Of a DNA stretch of 40,748 bases, positions 8,938 to 16,050 are shown in pieces. Both the position numbers and the translations under genes were made by a program. The stretch is from the NCBI GenBank assembly GCA_934643865.1, contig CAKUCX010000026.1, forward strand, positions 1 through 40,748, in the 5' to 3' direction. This stretch comes from an uncultured Kiritimatiellota bacterium. Lineage in GTDB: Bacteria > Verrucomicrobiota > Kiritimatiellia > RFP12 > UBA1067. Positions within the stretch are counted from its first letter, which is position 1; each line of letters starts with the position of its first letter. The notes below the pieces were generated by a model. The model saw only the letters and a list, made by a program, of their open reading frames with translations, did not search any database and was not told the origin of the DNA.

Positions 8938-8946
8938 TGCTAAACT
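8938..8946 (+). promoter_or_regulatory. Candidate extended -10 promoter upstream of the small ORF and oxidoreductase
   Basis: TGCTAAACT matches the extended -10 pattern also seen at 7663, 27669 and 40314. No -35 is visible. The predicted start near 8953 is immediately before the ATG at 8954, another possibly leaderless start. Confidence 0.4.
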
Positions 8947-8953
8947 ACTTCGC

Positions 8954-9070
8954 ATGAAGATCCCGCTCGTTGGCCTTTCATCGCTCGCGGCGCCCTGCGC
9001 CGGGGCCGCCTCCATCGAGGCGCACGTCGAGACGCGCGCGCGCCGCGCGAACGCGGAAGGGGTGCGGTGA
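8954..9070 (+). CDS. Small signal-peptide-like ORF (38 aa) coupled to the oxidoreductase gene
   Basis: The ATG at 8954 opens a 38-codon frame that ends in TGA at 9068-9070, one base before the ATG of the oxidoreductase gene. Its product begins with a short Lys-plus-hydrophobic N-terminus (MKIPLVGLSSLAAPCAGAAS) resembling a signal peptide and then becomes Arg/Ala-rich. It lies just after a candidate -10 element. It could be a leader peptide giving translational coupling, a truncated remnant of a secreted-protein gene, or chance. No homology is recognised. Confidence 0.3.
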   Translation: MKIPLVGLSSLAAPCAGAASIEAHVETRARRANAEGVR

Positions 9071-9071
9071 C

Positions 9072-10034
9072 ATGGCGCGCCGCCGCGTTCTGATCCTGGG
9101 GACGGGCCTCATCTCCCGCTTCCACCAGCAGGCGGTCGAGACGAGCGACCAGCTTGAACTTGCGGGCCGCATTCCGTTCCGCACGGGCGACTGGAGGGCC
9201 GCGCTCGCGCGCGCCGACGCCGACGTCCTCGTGGTCGCGACGGCGAGCGGCGCGCACGACGAAGCCGTCCTCGCGGCCGCCGAACGACGCCTGCCCGTCC
9301 TCGTGGAGAAGCCGCTTGCAATCTCGACGGCCCGCATCGACGCGCTCGCGGCGGCCTGCGCCGCGACGGGAACGCCGCTTGGGTGCATCTGCCAGACGCG
9401 GTGGGCGCCCGCGTTCCAGGCCGCCCTGTCCGCCGTGCGGGCGGGACGGCTCGGCCGCCTCACCTACGCGCGCGTCGCGGTGCCGTGGTGGCGCGACGAC
9501 GCCTACTACACGGCATCCGCCTGGCACGGCACGTATGCGCTGGACGGCGGCGGCGCGCTGATGAACCAGTCCATCCACATGGTCGACTGGCTCACGGCGC
9601 TCATGCCGCCCGTCGCGGAGGTGCGGGGCTTCACGGCGACGCTCGCGCACCCGATGGAGGCGGAGGACACCGCCTGCGCGGCGATCCGCTTCGAGGGCGG
9701 CGCGCTCGGCGCCGTTTACGGCGCAACGAGCGCCTGGCCGGGCCGCGCGAAGACACTGGAGGTGACGGGCACGAAGGGGACGATTGTCCTCCGCGACCAC
9801 GCAATCGCCGAATGGTCGCTGGCGGACGGCACGCCGCCGCCGAAGCTGGACGCATCGCCGGCGCACGGGTCGAACCGCCCCGACCAGCTCGACAGCTCGC
9901 TCCACCGCGCCTGCTTCGAGGCGTTCGCCGCGTCGCTCGACGGCGGCGCGCCCTATCCCGTCGACGCGGCCGCCGCGCGCCGCAGCGTCGACCTCATCGA
10001 GCGCATCGTCGGCCCCCGGACGCGCGTTTCGTGA
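9072..10034 (+). CDS. Gfo/Idh/MocA-family NAD(P)-dependent oxidoreductase
   Basis: The start at ATG 9072 gives 320 residues, beginning MARRRVLILGTG. An earlier in-frame start at 8970 would add a low-complexity Arg/Pro-rich stretch. The N-terminal Rossmann fold carries G-T-G at 10-12 and the family motif EKPLA at 79-83. The C-terminal alpha/beta domain has the characteristic GGGALMNQSIHMVDW at about 159-173, with H169 as a likely active-site residue. Family members oxidise or reduce sugars, sugar acids and inositols using NAD(P). It follows the sugar-responsive regulator, so catabolism of the released monosaccharide is plausible. It lacks a signal peptide and should be cytoplasmic. GGAAGGGG lies about 10 nt before the start. 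Confidence 0.87.
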   Translation: MARRRVLILGTGLISRFHQQAVETSDQLELAGRIPFRTGDWRAALARADADVLVVATASGAHDEAVLAAAERRLPVLVEKPLAISTARIDALAAACAATGTPLGCICQTRWAPAFQAALSAVRAGRLGRLTYARVAVPWWRDDAYYTASAWHGTYALDGGGALMNQSIHMVDWLTALMPPVAEVRGFTATLAHPMEAEDTACAAIRFEGGALGAVYGATSAWPGRAKTLEVTGTKGTIVLRDHAIAEWSLADGTPPPKLDASPAHGSNRPDQLDSSLHRACFEAFAASLDGGAPYPVDAAAARRSVDLIERIVGPRTRVS

Positions 10035-10108
10035 ACGCCCCCGTTCGTTGTGGGAGATGAAACCCGAAAATCATTTTTTTCGTCCATCCAGATCGAGGCG
10101 AAATCGTG

Positions 10109-10114
10109 TATACT
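10109..10114 (+). promoter_or_regulatory. -10 element of the tRNA-Ser promoter
   Basis: TATACT lies 12 bp before the first base of the tRNA, with TG directly in front of it. The -35 region is not convincing. The preceding sequence is AT-rich (T7 run at about 10073-10080). Confidence 0.5.
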
Positions 10115-10126
10115 GTGGCTTCGTCT

Positions 10127-10214
10127 GGAGGGATGGCAGAGTGGCTGAATGCACTGGTCTTGAAAACCGGCGAGCCGCAAGGCTTCGGGGGTTCGAATCC
10201 CTCTCCCTCCGCCA
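10127..10214 (+). tRNA. tRNA-Ser (anticodon UGA)
   Basis: The acceptor stem GGAGGGA pairs with TCCCTCC, the anticodon stem is CTGGT/ACCGG with loop CTTGAAA (anticodon TGA), and there is a long class II variable arm. The T loop is GTTCGAATC, the discriminator G, and CCA is encoded (10212-10214). It decodes UCA and UCG codons. It borders the accessory region to its right, a common integration site position. Confidence 0.96.
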
Positions 10215-10221
10215 GTTTCTT

Positions 10222-10253
10222 AACTCCTCGGAGTCTCAACTCCAGGGAGTTTT
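10222..10253 (+). terminator. Palindromic repeat cluster after tRNA-Ser, possible terminator
   Basis: ACTCC and GGAGT alternate (ACTCC-TC-GGAGT-CTCA-ACTCC-AG-GGAGT), allowing alternative short hairpins followed by TTTTG. It could end tRNA transcription. It also overlaps the 3' end of the opposite-strand gene that ends at 10236, so that gene's last codons are read from the repeat. Confidence 0.4.
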
Positions 10254-10868
10254 GACTTCTTGGTTGTTCCACGGGAAAGTCTCAATCAGTTTGTCCCGGT
10301 AGTCGCGGACTTTTGGATCGTGGGCGGAATCAAGTGCGAGGTAAAGCGAGAGGTTGGCAATCTCGCTTTGACCTGGCAGAATCGGGGGATAACGCCAGAA
10401 TTCAACACGGCAGTTTGCCTTCTTGAACGGAAGCTTGGCGACGCGTTTTTCGTTATCGCAACCCGATGCTTCAAGGTGCATGTAGCAGGTTTTTGCTTTG
10501 GATGTGAATTCCGGGACGCGTTCGTGAAGTAAGGTTTCGCCGGAGATGGTGAAGAAGCTCGACTGAGCGGGCGTGGCCGAGTAGACGATACCGGAGACGG
10601 GTGACTGCAGAAATGGCAAGGCGGCAGTCCACAACTTGCGACTGCTTTTGAGCCATACCAGTTTCTTTTCCCGTCTGTTCTGTCCTTTACCATGACAGCG
10701 GATTGCCAGATTGGCTTGTTCAAGGTCATCAAGAGCCACGTTCATCGTCGGCTTGTTCGAGTTAAACAATGCGATGAGTTGCTGTACGCTTCTCCCTTCA
10801 GTTTCAACACCGTTGAGGGTCGAGAGTACGATCTGTTGGGCCGTGCTTGAGATCGTGTTGTTTCCCAT
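10236..10868 (-). CDS. Winged-helix DNA-binding protein of unknown function
   Basis: I choose the start at 10868 (210 residues) because it follows a strong GGAAGGA nine bases upstream; in-frame codons at 10907 and 10988 have no such site. The first 70 residues look like a winged helix (SSTAQQIVLSTLNG, then SVQQLIALFNSNKPTMNVAL and a basic wing). The C-terminal part contains VEFWRYPPIL and NLSLYLALDSAHDPKVRDY. I recall a similar pattern from small winged-helix regulators of mobile regions but cannot name the family with certainty. Base composition is clearly less GC-rich than the core genes. It faces the AbiE pair across a 316-bp divergent region. The last residues (KTPWS) are encoded by a palindromic repeat and may not be original. 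Confidence 0.65.
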   Translation of the reverse strand: MGNNTISSTAQQIVLSTLNGVETEGRSVQQLIALFNSNKPTMNVALDDLEQANLAIRCHGKGQNRREKKLVWLKSSRKLWTAALPFLQSPVSGIVYSATPAQSSFFTISGETLLHERVPEFTSKAKTCYMHLEASGCDNEKRVAKLPFKKANCRVEFWRYPPILPGQSEIANLSLYLALDSAHDPKVRDYRDKLIETFPWNNQEVKTPWS

Positions 10869-10930
10869 GTCGTTGATCCTTCCTTTGATGTCTCGCGAAG
10901 TCGTCATTACCTGTAAGTGATGGTACTGAA

Positions 10931-10950
10931 GCAGGAATGTTGGTTCCTGC
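10931..10950. promoter_or_regulatory. Perfect inverted repeat in the leader of the winged-helix gene
   Basis: GCAGGAA, six bases, TTCCTGC: a perfect 7-bp inverted repeat 63-82 bp upstream of the minus-strand start at 10868. It could be an autoregulatory operator of the winged-helix protein or an mRNA hairpin. Confidence 0.45.
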
Positions 10951-11083
10951 ACCCTAGTTATTCCCCGCACCCCCGGTGTCACCCACAATGAATGCTATCT
11001 TGTCGATAATCCTATTCTTTGTATCTCGTCATTGACGGGCTTGGCGTGTTGTCCTAATATGACTGAAGCATTACGTCGAAACA

Positions 11084-11098
11084 TACCCTAATAAGGTA
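11084..11098. promoter_or_regulatory. Candidate operator upstream of the AbiE promoter
   Basis: TACCCTAATAAGGTA is a near-perfect 15-bp palindrome (TACC..TA.TA..GGTA) placed about 18 bp upstream of the -35 box of the AbiE promoter. AbiEi-type antitoxins are known to repress their own operon by binding inverted repeats near the promoter, so this is a plausible site. Confidence 0.4.
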
Positions 11099-11116
11099 AT
11101 AATTTGCCAGACTCTG

Positions 11117-11146
11117 TTGCTTTAGAAAGATAGGCTATGGTATAAT
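11117..11146 (+). promoter_or_regulatory. Promoter of the AbiE toxin-antitoxin operon
   Basis: TTGCTT (11117-11122), an 18-bp spacer and a consensus TATAAT (11141-11146) preceded by TGG, so it is also an extended -10. The predicted start near 11153 gives a leader of about 30 nt with AAAGG before the ATG at 11185. Confidence 0.7.
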
Positions 11147-11184
11147 ATGTGCCAAAAGATTCCCCTTAAAGGTTATAAAATGGC

Positions 11185-11715
11185 ATGACGAAGTATGACG
11201 AACTCTGCGAGGTGGCCGTTTCCAATTATGGGTTGGTGACGGCTAAGATGATTGACGCGCTTGGCATCCACCTGAAGGATGTGTTGGAGTGGGTCAAGAG
11301 CGGGCGCATTGAAAAACGCGGGCGCGGTGTTTATCGTATTACCCATTATCTGCCGACGGAATACGACGCCTATGCCGAAGCAGTGGCACTGGTGGGCGAT
11401 ACGGCGATGATCTGTGGCGAAAGTGTTCTGGCAATGCACAACTTGGCCTTGGTCAATCCGGCGCGTGTGCATGTCGCCGTCCGGCGTCGGCTTCGCAAGG
11501 AACTGCCGGACTGGATAGAGATCGAAAAAGCGAGGTCGGGTATGTCGGAGGACAACTTCAACGGCATCCCTTGTCAGAAACTGGCCGAGGTCATTCGCCT
11601 GTTGCGGGGGAAGATTCTGACGGACCGACTCGCTTCGGCGGTGCGGGAGGCTGGAACGCGGGGGTTGTTAGATGTCTTTGAGTATGAGGCGTTGAAAAAG
11701 GATTTTTCGATATGA
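11185..11715 (+). CDS. abiEi: AbiEi-family antitoxin (type IV toxin-antitoxin)
   Basis: The 176-residue protein begins with the winged-helix domain typical of AbiEi antitoxins (about 5-55): YGLVTAKMIDALGIHLKDVL, then V-K-S-G-R-I-E-K-R-G-R-G-V-Y-R. It continues with the conserved YDAYAEAVALVGDTAMICGESVL-like segment of the C-terminal antitoxin domain. In AbiE systems this protein represses the operon and counteracts the AbiEii nucleotidyltransferase; the systems act in phage abortive infection. The stop (11713-11715) overlaps an ATG at 11712, the position expected for the coupled start of the toxin gene. A consensus promoter and a candidate operator lie upstream. It is one of the lower-GC genes of the island. 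Confidence 0.85.
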   Translation: MTKYDELCEVAVSNYGLVTAKMIDALGIHLKDVLEWVKSGRIEKRGRGVYRITHYLPTEYDAYAEAVALVGDTAMICGESVLAMHNLALVNPARVHVAVRRRLRKELPDWIEIEKARSGMSEDNFNGIPCQKLAEVIRLLRGKILTDRLASAVREAGTRGLLDVFEYEALKKDFSI

Positions 11716-11740
11716 AAAACGACCGCTGACGTGTGTCAAT

Positions 11741-12544
11741 TTGATCAAGGCCATCGGGGCGTTGTCCGCTGGACAGGATCCCGTGCGCCTTTCTCGGGCG
11801 ATGGCCAATGTCATCGTCGCGCAGATGTTGCCGGACGGCGTGGTCAAGGGCGGCAGTTCGCTGCTGTTTCGTTACGGGCGGTACGGTTCGCGTTACACGA
11901 GAGACATTGATACGGCTCGGGGCATGGAACTCAATTCGTATCTGGAGCAACTGAACGCGGCGCTGACGCAAGGTTGGAGCGGTTTTACCGGTAAGATCGT
12001 TTCCGTCGAACCGCCGCAGCCGATTGGAGTGCCAAGTGCCTATGTGATAATGCCCTACGACATCAAGCTGAACTACTGTGGGCGTCCGTGGCAGACGATC
12101 CGCATCGAGATCGGCCACAATGAGATCGGTGATGCGGATGAGTTTGAAACCGCACTCCCGTCAGATCTCGCCGAGGTGTTTGAGAAGCTCTCGTTCCCTC
12201 GGCCCAAGCCGCTGCCGGTCATGAAGCTGACCTATCAGATTGCGCAGAAACTGCACGCCGTCTCCGAGCTGGGGAGTGAACGGGCGCACGACCTCATCGA
12301 TCTGCAGCTGATTTGCAATCGGTCCCAGATCGACTCGGCCGAGGTGAAAGCCGTCTGTCGGCGGCTCTTCGATTATCGACGGCGGCAACCGTGGCCGACG
12401 GTCGTAACGCCCTCACCTTCGTGGAATGATCTCTATCTGCAGGCGCGGAACAATCTTCTCGACAATGGCGATATCTTGCCGACCGCTGCCGAGGCCGTCG
12501 CATGGGTGAACGAACTTGTGCGACGGATCGATACGAGCGAGTGA
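11741..12544 (+). CDS. abiEii: AbiEii/AbiGii-family nucleotidyltransferase toxin, with a displaced start
   Basis: The frame encodes a minimal nucleotidyltransferase: KGGSSLLFRYG (36-46) and RDIDTAR (54-60) give the G-S...D-x-D active-site pattern. KLTYQIAQKLHA and RAHDLIDLQLI further downstream are typical of AbiEii toxins. The first usable start codon in this frame is TTG 11741, which has a poor ribosome binding site. The frame is open further upstream and reads YEKRPLTCVNLIKAIGAL from 11711. The coupled ATG at 11712 is one base out of phase and meets a stop after five codons. One extra A in the AAAAA run after that ATG would give a normal N-terminus (MKKRPLTCVNL). This may be a sequencing error, a real mutation, or frameshifting at GAAAAAC. 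Confidence 0.82.
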   Translation: MIKAIGALSAGQDPVRLSRAMANVIVAQMLPDGVVKGGSSLLFRYGRYGSRYTRDIDTARGMELNSYLEQLNAALTQGWSGFTGKIVSVEPPQPIGVPSAYVIMPYDIKLNYCGRPWQTIRIEIGHNEIGDADEFETALPSDLAEVFEKLSFPRPKPLPVMKLTYQIAQKLHAVSELGSERAHDLIDLQLICNRSQIDSAEVKAVCRRLFDYRRRQPWPTVVTPSPSWNDLYLQARNNLLDNGDILPTAAEAVAWVNELVRRIDTSE

Positions 12545-12580
12545 GTACGTTGTGGGCATTGAAAGAATGGAGACGGATAT

Positions 12581-13231
12581 ATGGTTGCATTTGTGATTGT
12601 ACTGGAGATTCTACTCCCGACGGTTGTGCTTGGCTGTTTCCGCCGTCGTAAGTATATGGAAATGCTGGCCATCAAGATTATCCGCAGCATACTCACGCTG
12701 CCATTTTTGTTTTGGGTGGTTCAAGCGCATTTGACGATAATCAAAATGATCAATGACACGATTCTTTCGGGGTATTTCTTGCAGGATAGAACAATTGTCT
12801 TTGGCGGCGCGTTCGATCAGCCGGGGCTGTTCAAACAAGGCGTCTTGATGTTTTATGCATTGATGGGTGTTGTTTCGATTCTAGGGTTGCATCGGATGTG
12901 GTTGAAGTCCGCTCCGCCAATTTTGACGCGGATTCTTTGTTGTGTAACGGGGTGTATGCTTGTGCTGGAGATTGGACCGCTTATCGTTTATCATTGGTAC
13001 CTTTTCCGTTATATTGCCGCAATGGGACTGACACTTTACCGGGTGGTCGGGCTTGTCTGTGGCGGCATCCTGTCAGTAGAAATCATAGCCGTCTTGATAT
13101 ATTCGGTCTGTCGTTGTGTCAAGCCGAATCCATTCGCTGCGCGATGTCTACGACCAGGCCTTGACGGAGGGCTGAACATGCCGCTCGGAATCAACGAACT
13201 GGACAAGGCCATCGAGGGGATCCGGGAGTAA
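12581..13231 (+). CDS. Polytopic inner-membrane protein of unknown function in the island
   Basis: The 216-residue protein has about five hydrophobic segments (roughly 2-20, 33-54, 87-105, 116-138 and 154-179) and a polar C-terminal tail ending GINELDKAIEGIRE. I do not recognise a family. GGAG lies eight bases before the ATG. It sits 36 bp after the AbiEii gene and its stop is followed after 3 bp by the hsdM start, so it is likely cotranscribed with the restriction-modification genes. The coding sequence is lower in GC than hsdM. A membrane component in a defence operon could act as an effector or be a passenger; both are guesses. Confidence 0.62.
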   Translation: MVAFVIVLEILLPTVVLGCFRRRKYMEMLAIKIIRSILTLPFLFWVVQAHLTIIKMINDTILSGYFLQDRTIVFGGAFDQPGLFKQGVLMFYALMGVVSILGLHRMWLKSAPPILTRILCCVTGCMLVLEIGPLIVYHWYLFRYIAAMGLTLYRVVGLVCGGILSVEIIAVLIYSVCRCVKPNPFAARCLRPGLDGGLNMPLGINELDKAIEGIRE

Positions 13232-13234
13232 TTC

Positions 13235-15268
13235 ATGCAACAAGAGACAAAGATTCAGGACATCATGCGTTATGAGGGCGACATCTGGAGTGTCGCCGAT
13301 CTGCTGATTGCCGCAAGCGTGAAGCAGAGCGACTTTCCGGCCTTCATGATGCCGTTCTTCGCGGTGATGATGCTGGAGGGCCGCATGCGCAATGCCGCGA
13401 AGGCCGTCGAGGCCGAGTTCGGCGTGACGGCGGCGGAGAATCCGGACGACTTCCGCGAGATGTTCCTCACGAAGGACTGCGGCTTCAACGAGTTCATCGT
13501 GATCGAGGGGAAGACGCTCGCGAAGATCTGCTCGAACGACACGACCTTCGAGCAGGACTTCAAGGCGTATCTGAATGGCTTCGATCCCGACTTGCGGCGG
13601 CTTCTGGGCGTTGGTTGCGGGAGCCGGGAGCAGAAGTTCCTGAACATGGATGGCATCGCGGCGGAACTGCGCGGGAAACGCATCCTGATGCAGGTCGCGG
13701 CGAAGTGGGCGGAGATCGACCTTTCGCCCTATGACAACTCCGCGATCACGACACTTGAAGAGCATATCAAGCGCAAGTGGGCCGACATCTCCGCCTCCAC
13801 CGCCGGTGAACAGTATACCCCCGACGACATTATTTCGCTCATGGCGGAGATCGTCTCGGACAAGATGCACAAGCCGAAAGGCGAGATCGTCCACGTCTAC
13901 GACCCCACGTGCGGCGGCGCGAACCTGCTCTTCGGCGTGGCCGACCGGCTGCACGAGAAGGGCAAGTACGAACACATCGCCACCTACGGTTCGGAATACA
14001 ACGACGCCCTCTACGCGCTGGCGGCGATCGAAAGCCGCTTCCGGGACTTCTCGCGCATCGAATACGGCAACACGCTCACCAAGGTCCCGTTCAGCGGCAT
14101 CGCCTTCGACGCGGTGGTGGCGAATCCGCCCTACGGCACGCCGTGGAAAGGATATGCCAGGGAGATCGCGAACGACCAGAAGGGCCAGTTCGAGGGCGGA
14201 CTCCCGGCGGTCGGCGACGGACAGTTCCTGTTCATGCAGCATATCCTCTGGCAGCTCGACTCGAAGGGGCTGGCGGTGGTGGTTGCCGACGGCTCGACGC
14301 TCTTCAGCGGTGACGCCGGATCGGGCGAGTGCAACATCCGCAAATACATCTTCGACCACGACTGGGTCGAGGCGCTCGTCCAGATGCCGCAGCAGGAGTT
14401 CTTCAACACGGGCATCACGACGTACCTGTGGATCCTCAACAAGAACAAGCCCGCCGCCCGCCGAAACATTGTCGCGCTCATCGACGGTTCCAAGGGCTGG
14501 ATTCCGCTCAAGAAGTCCAAGGGCGACAAGCGCCGCGAGATGACGGCGGAATGCCGCGCCGCGATTGTGCAGGCGCTGCACGACTTCCAACCGTCCGCCA
14601 TCTGCAAGATCTTCGACCGCGAACATTTCTACTACAACAAGCAGAAGGTCTTCCTGACGGAACTGGACATGGACGGCAAGTATGTCCAGAGGCCGTTTGC
14701 GGTCGAGGGGCTGAAGGCGATTGTGGTGGAGGACGGGACAGCTGGGACAGACGGGACGAACGGGACGCGGCGTTACGAGAAGCTTGCCGACCTCGCCCCC
14801 GGCGCGGCCAAGGCGCTGCTGGGCGAGCTGAAGGCCATCAACTGGAAGAGCGCGGGAATGGTCATCGAGGCCGTCGCAGGCGATTATTCCTGGGATGCCG
14901 CGCGCGAAACGGTAACGGTCGGAAGGGCTCGCGCCCCGCGCGAGCCGCTCGGTCGCGGCACGTTCGCCTTTTCCCTCGTGGCGGGATCGGTGCGCGGCAC
15001 GAAGTCAATTAGGGTGACGGTCGGCCCGGAGATCACGACCGACTATGAGATTATCCCCCACCACTTCGACTCGGACGCGAACAAGGCGGGAATCGCGGCG
15101 TTCGTCGAGAAGTACATCTTCAAGCCATGTGAACTCGGCGAAAACAAGGTCGGCGTCGAACTCAACTTCAACAAGGAATTCTACGTGCCGGAGAAGCTCG
15201 ATTCCGTCGAGGACATCCTCGCCGAGATCAAGGCACTGGATGCGGAGCTGAAGGAGGTGAAGCTGTGA
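13235..15268 (+). CDS. hsdM: Type I restriction-modification DNA methyltransferase subunit HsdM
   Basis: The 677-residue protein has an N-terminal helical domain (about 1-175) like the HsdM N-terminal domain. The N6-adenine methyltransferase core follows, with the AdoMet motif DPTCGGANLLFG (223-234) and the catalytic NPPYGTPW (297-304). STAGEQYTPDDI (188-199) is the usual motif before the core. It is longer than a standard HsdM of about 500 residues. The C-terminal part includes a short Gly-Thr-rich insertion (DGTAGTDGTNGT, about 500-511) encoded by a 9-bp minisatellite. The gene overlaps hsdS by four bases. HsdM with HsdS forms the modification enzyme that methylates adenine at the target chosen by HsdS; the frame looks intact. 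Confidence 0.93.
   Translation: MQQETKIQDIMRYEGDIWSVADLLIAASVKQSDFPAFMMPFFAVMMLEGRMRNAAKAVEAEFGVTAAENPDDFREMFLTKDCGFNEFIVIEGKTLAKICSNDTTFEQDFKAYLNGFDPDLRRLLGVGCGSREQKFLNMDGIAAELRGKRILMQVAAKWAEIDLSPYDNSAITTLEEHIKRKWADISASTAGEQYTPDDIISLMAEIVSDKMHKPKGEIVHVYDPTCGGANLLFGVADRLHEKGKYEHIATYGSEYNDALYALAAIESRFRDFSRIEYGNTLTKVPFSGIAFDAVVANPPYGTPWKGYAREIANDQKGQFEGGLPAVGDGQFLFMQHILWQLDSKGLAVVVADGSTLFSGDAGSGECNIRKYIFDHDWVEALVQMPQQEFFNTGITTYLWILNKNKPAARRNIVALIDGSKGWIPLKKSKGDKRREMTAECRAAIVQALHDFQPSAICKIFDREHFYYNKQKVFLTELDMDGKYVQRPFAVEGLKAIVVEDGTAGTDGTNGTRRYEKLADLAPGAAKALLGELKAINWKSAGMVIEAVAGDYSWDAARETVTVGRARAPREPLGRGTFAFSLVAGSVRGTKSIRVTVGPEITTDYEIIPHHFDSDANKAGIAAFVEKYIFKPCELGENKVGVELNFNKEFYVPEKLDSVEDILAEIKALDAELKEVKL
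14732..14767 (+). repeat. In-frame 9-bp minisatellite (4 units) inside hsdM
   Basis: Four 9-bp units (GACGGGACA, GCTGGGACA, GACGGGACG, AACGGGACG) with consensus NNYGGGACR encode a Gly-Thr repeat in HsdM. The same unit recurs at 15866 and 16751 as arms of large inverted repeats. Confidence 0.88.
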
Positions 15269-16050
15269 GGCTGAAGGACGTTACAGAATTCTGTCCGGCG
15301 TACACGGGAGCGACGCGGAGCGATGCCGTCGCCTTCGTGCCGATGGAAGCCTTGCGCTACGATTGCATCACCCAGCAGGAGATTCCTTTCGCCGAGGCAC
15401 GCGGCAAGTACACGTTCTTCGCCGACGGCGACCTGCTGTTCGCCAAGGTCACGCCTTGTTTCGAGAACGGCAATATCGCCGTGGCCACGGGGCTCAAAGG
15501 CGGTATCGGTTTCGGCAGTTCGGAAATCTTTGTCCTCCGGGCGAAGCCGGGGCTCAACAACCGCTATCTCTTTTACGTCGTGCAGGCCTCGCCGTTTCTC
15601 GACGGTGGCTGTGCGACCATGTGTGGTGTCGGTGGCCTTAAACGCATGTCGCCACTCTTCCCGCGTACCTTTGAATGGGAGATACCAAGCGAAAAGGCCC
15701 AAAAAGAAATCGTCGCCTACCTTGACGAGAAGGCGGCGGCGATTGATGCGCGGGTGGCGGTGCTGGAGAAGAAACTGGCGGCGTATCGTCGGCTCAAGGC
15801 GAGCGTCATCAACCAGGCCGTCACGCGAGGGGTGCCGGGCTGGGGCGCGGACCTTGGCTTGGGGGAACGGGACGACCGGGACCACCGGGACGAACGGGAC
15901 GGAAGCCACGAGGCATTGGCGACTCATTGTCGTGCGGTGCGTGGTGCGAAAGCCCCCAAGCGTCGCGTCCCGGATGTCCCAGAGGTCTCAGATGTCCCGT
16001 GTTCCGGCCGTTCCGGCAATTGCCCCGTGAAAGGAGTCCGCGATGAGTGA
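15265..16050 (+). CDS. hsdS: Single-domain type I specificity subunit HsdS (half-S)
   Basis: The GTG start at 15265 follows AGGAGGTGA and overlaps the hsdM stop (GTGA). The 261-residue product has only one target recognition domain (about 1-145, with GDLLFAKVTPCFENGNIAV and FGSSEIFVLRAK). One conserved helical region follows (about 146-195: EKAQKEIVAYLDEKAAAIDARV, then LKASVINQAVTRG). A standard HsdS has two of each, so this half subunit probably dimerises and would recognise a symmetric bipartite site. The last 65 residues are not HsdS-like. They are encoded by the inverted 9-bp repeat element (RDDRDHRDERD, then VPDVPEVSDVP), so the natural C-terminus probably lay near residue 200. Confidence 0.9.
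   Translation: MRLKDVTEFCPAYTGATRSDAVAFVPMEALRYDCITQQEIPFAEARGKYTFFADGDLLFAKVTPCFENGNIAVATGLKGGIGFGSSEIFVLRAKPGLNNRYLFYVVQASPFLDGGCATMCGVGGLKRMSPLFPRTFEWEIPSEKAQKEIVAYLDEKAAAIDARVAVLEKKLAAYRRLKASVINQAVTRGVPGWGADLGLGERDDRDHRDERDGSHEALATHCRAVRGAKAPKRRVPDVPEVSDVPCSGRSGNCPVKGVRDE
15866..16020. repeat. Minisatellite inverted-repeat element, copy A (3' end of hsdS)
   Basis: The left arm has four 9-bp units of consensus NNCGGGACS (15866-15901). A centre of about 64 bp contains TCGTGCGGTGCG. The right arm has complementary units (TGTCCCAGA, TGTCCCGTG and relatives, 15966-16019), also in 9-bp steps and degenerating to TTCCGGCCG. The arms can pair, so transcripts could form a long imperfect hairpin. 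The layout matches copy B at 16751-16868, including a related centre, so this looks like a dispersed element. Confidence 0.8.

Larger units (their letters stand above)
10869..11184. other. Divergent intergenic region of the accessory island
   Basis: These 316 bases contain no supported gene. They hold a 20-bp hairpin candidate (10931-10950), a near-palindrome (11084-11098), the promoter of the AbiE operon (11117-11146) and CCTTAAAGG (about 11164-11172). The composition is AT-rich compared with the surrounding genome. Confidence 0.7.

Noticed and set aside
8970..9071. Upstream start for the Gfo/Idh/MocA gene adding 34 residues
   Set aside because: The extra residues are low-complexity Arg/Pro/Ser with no homology. 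The Rossmann motif begins eight residues after the ATG at 9072, as usual for the family.
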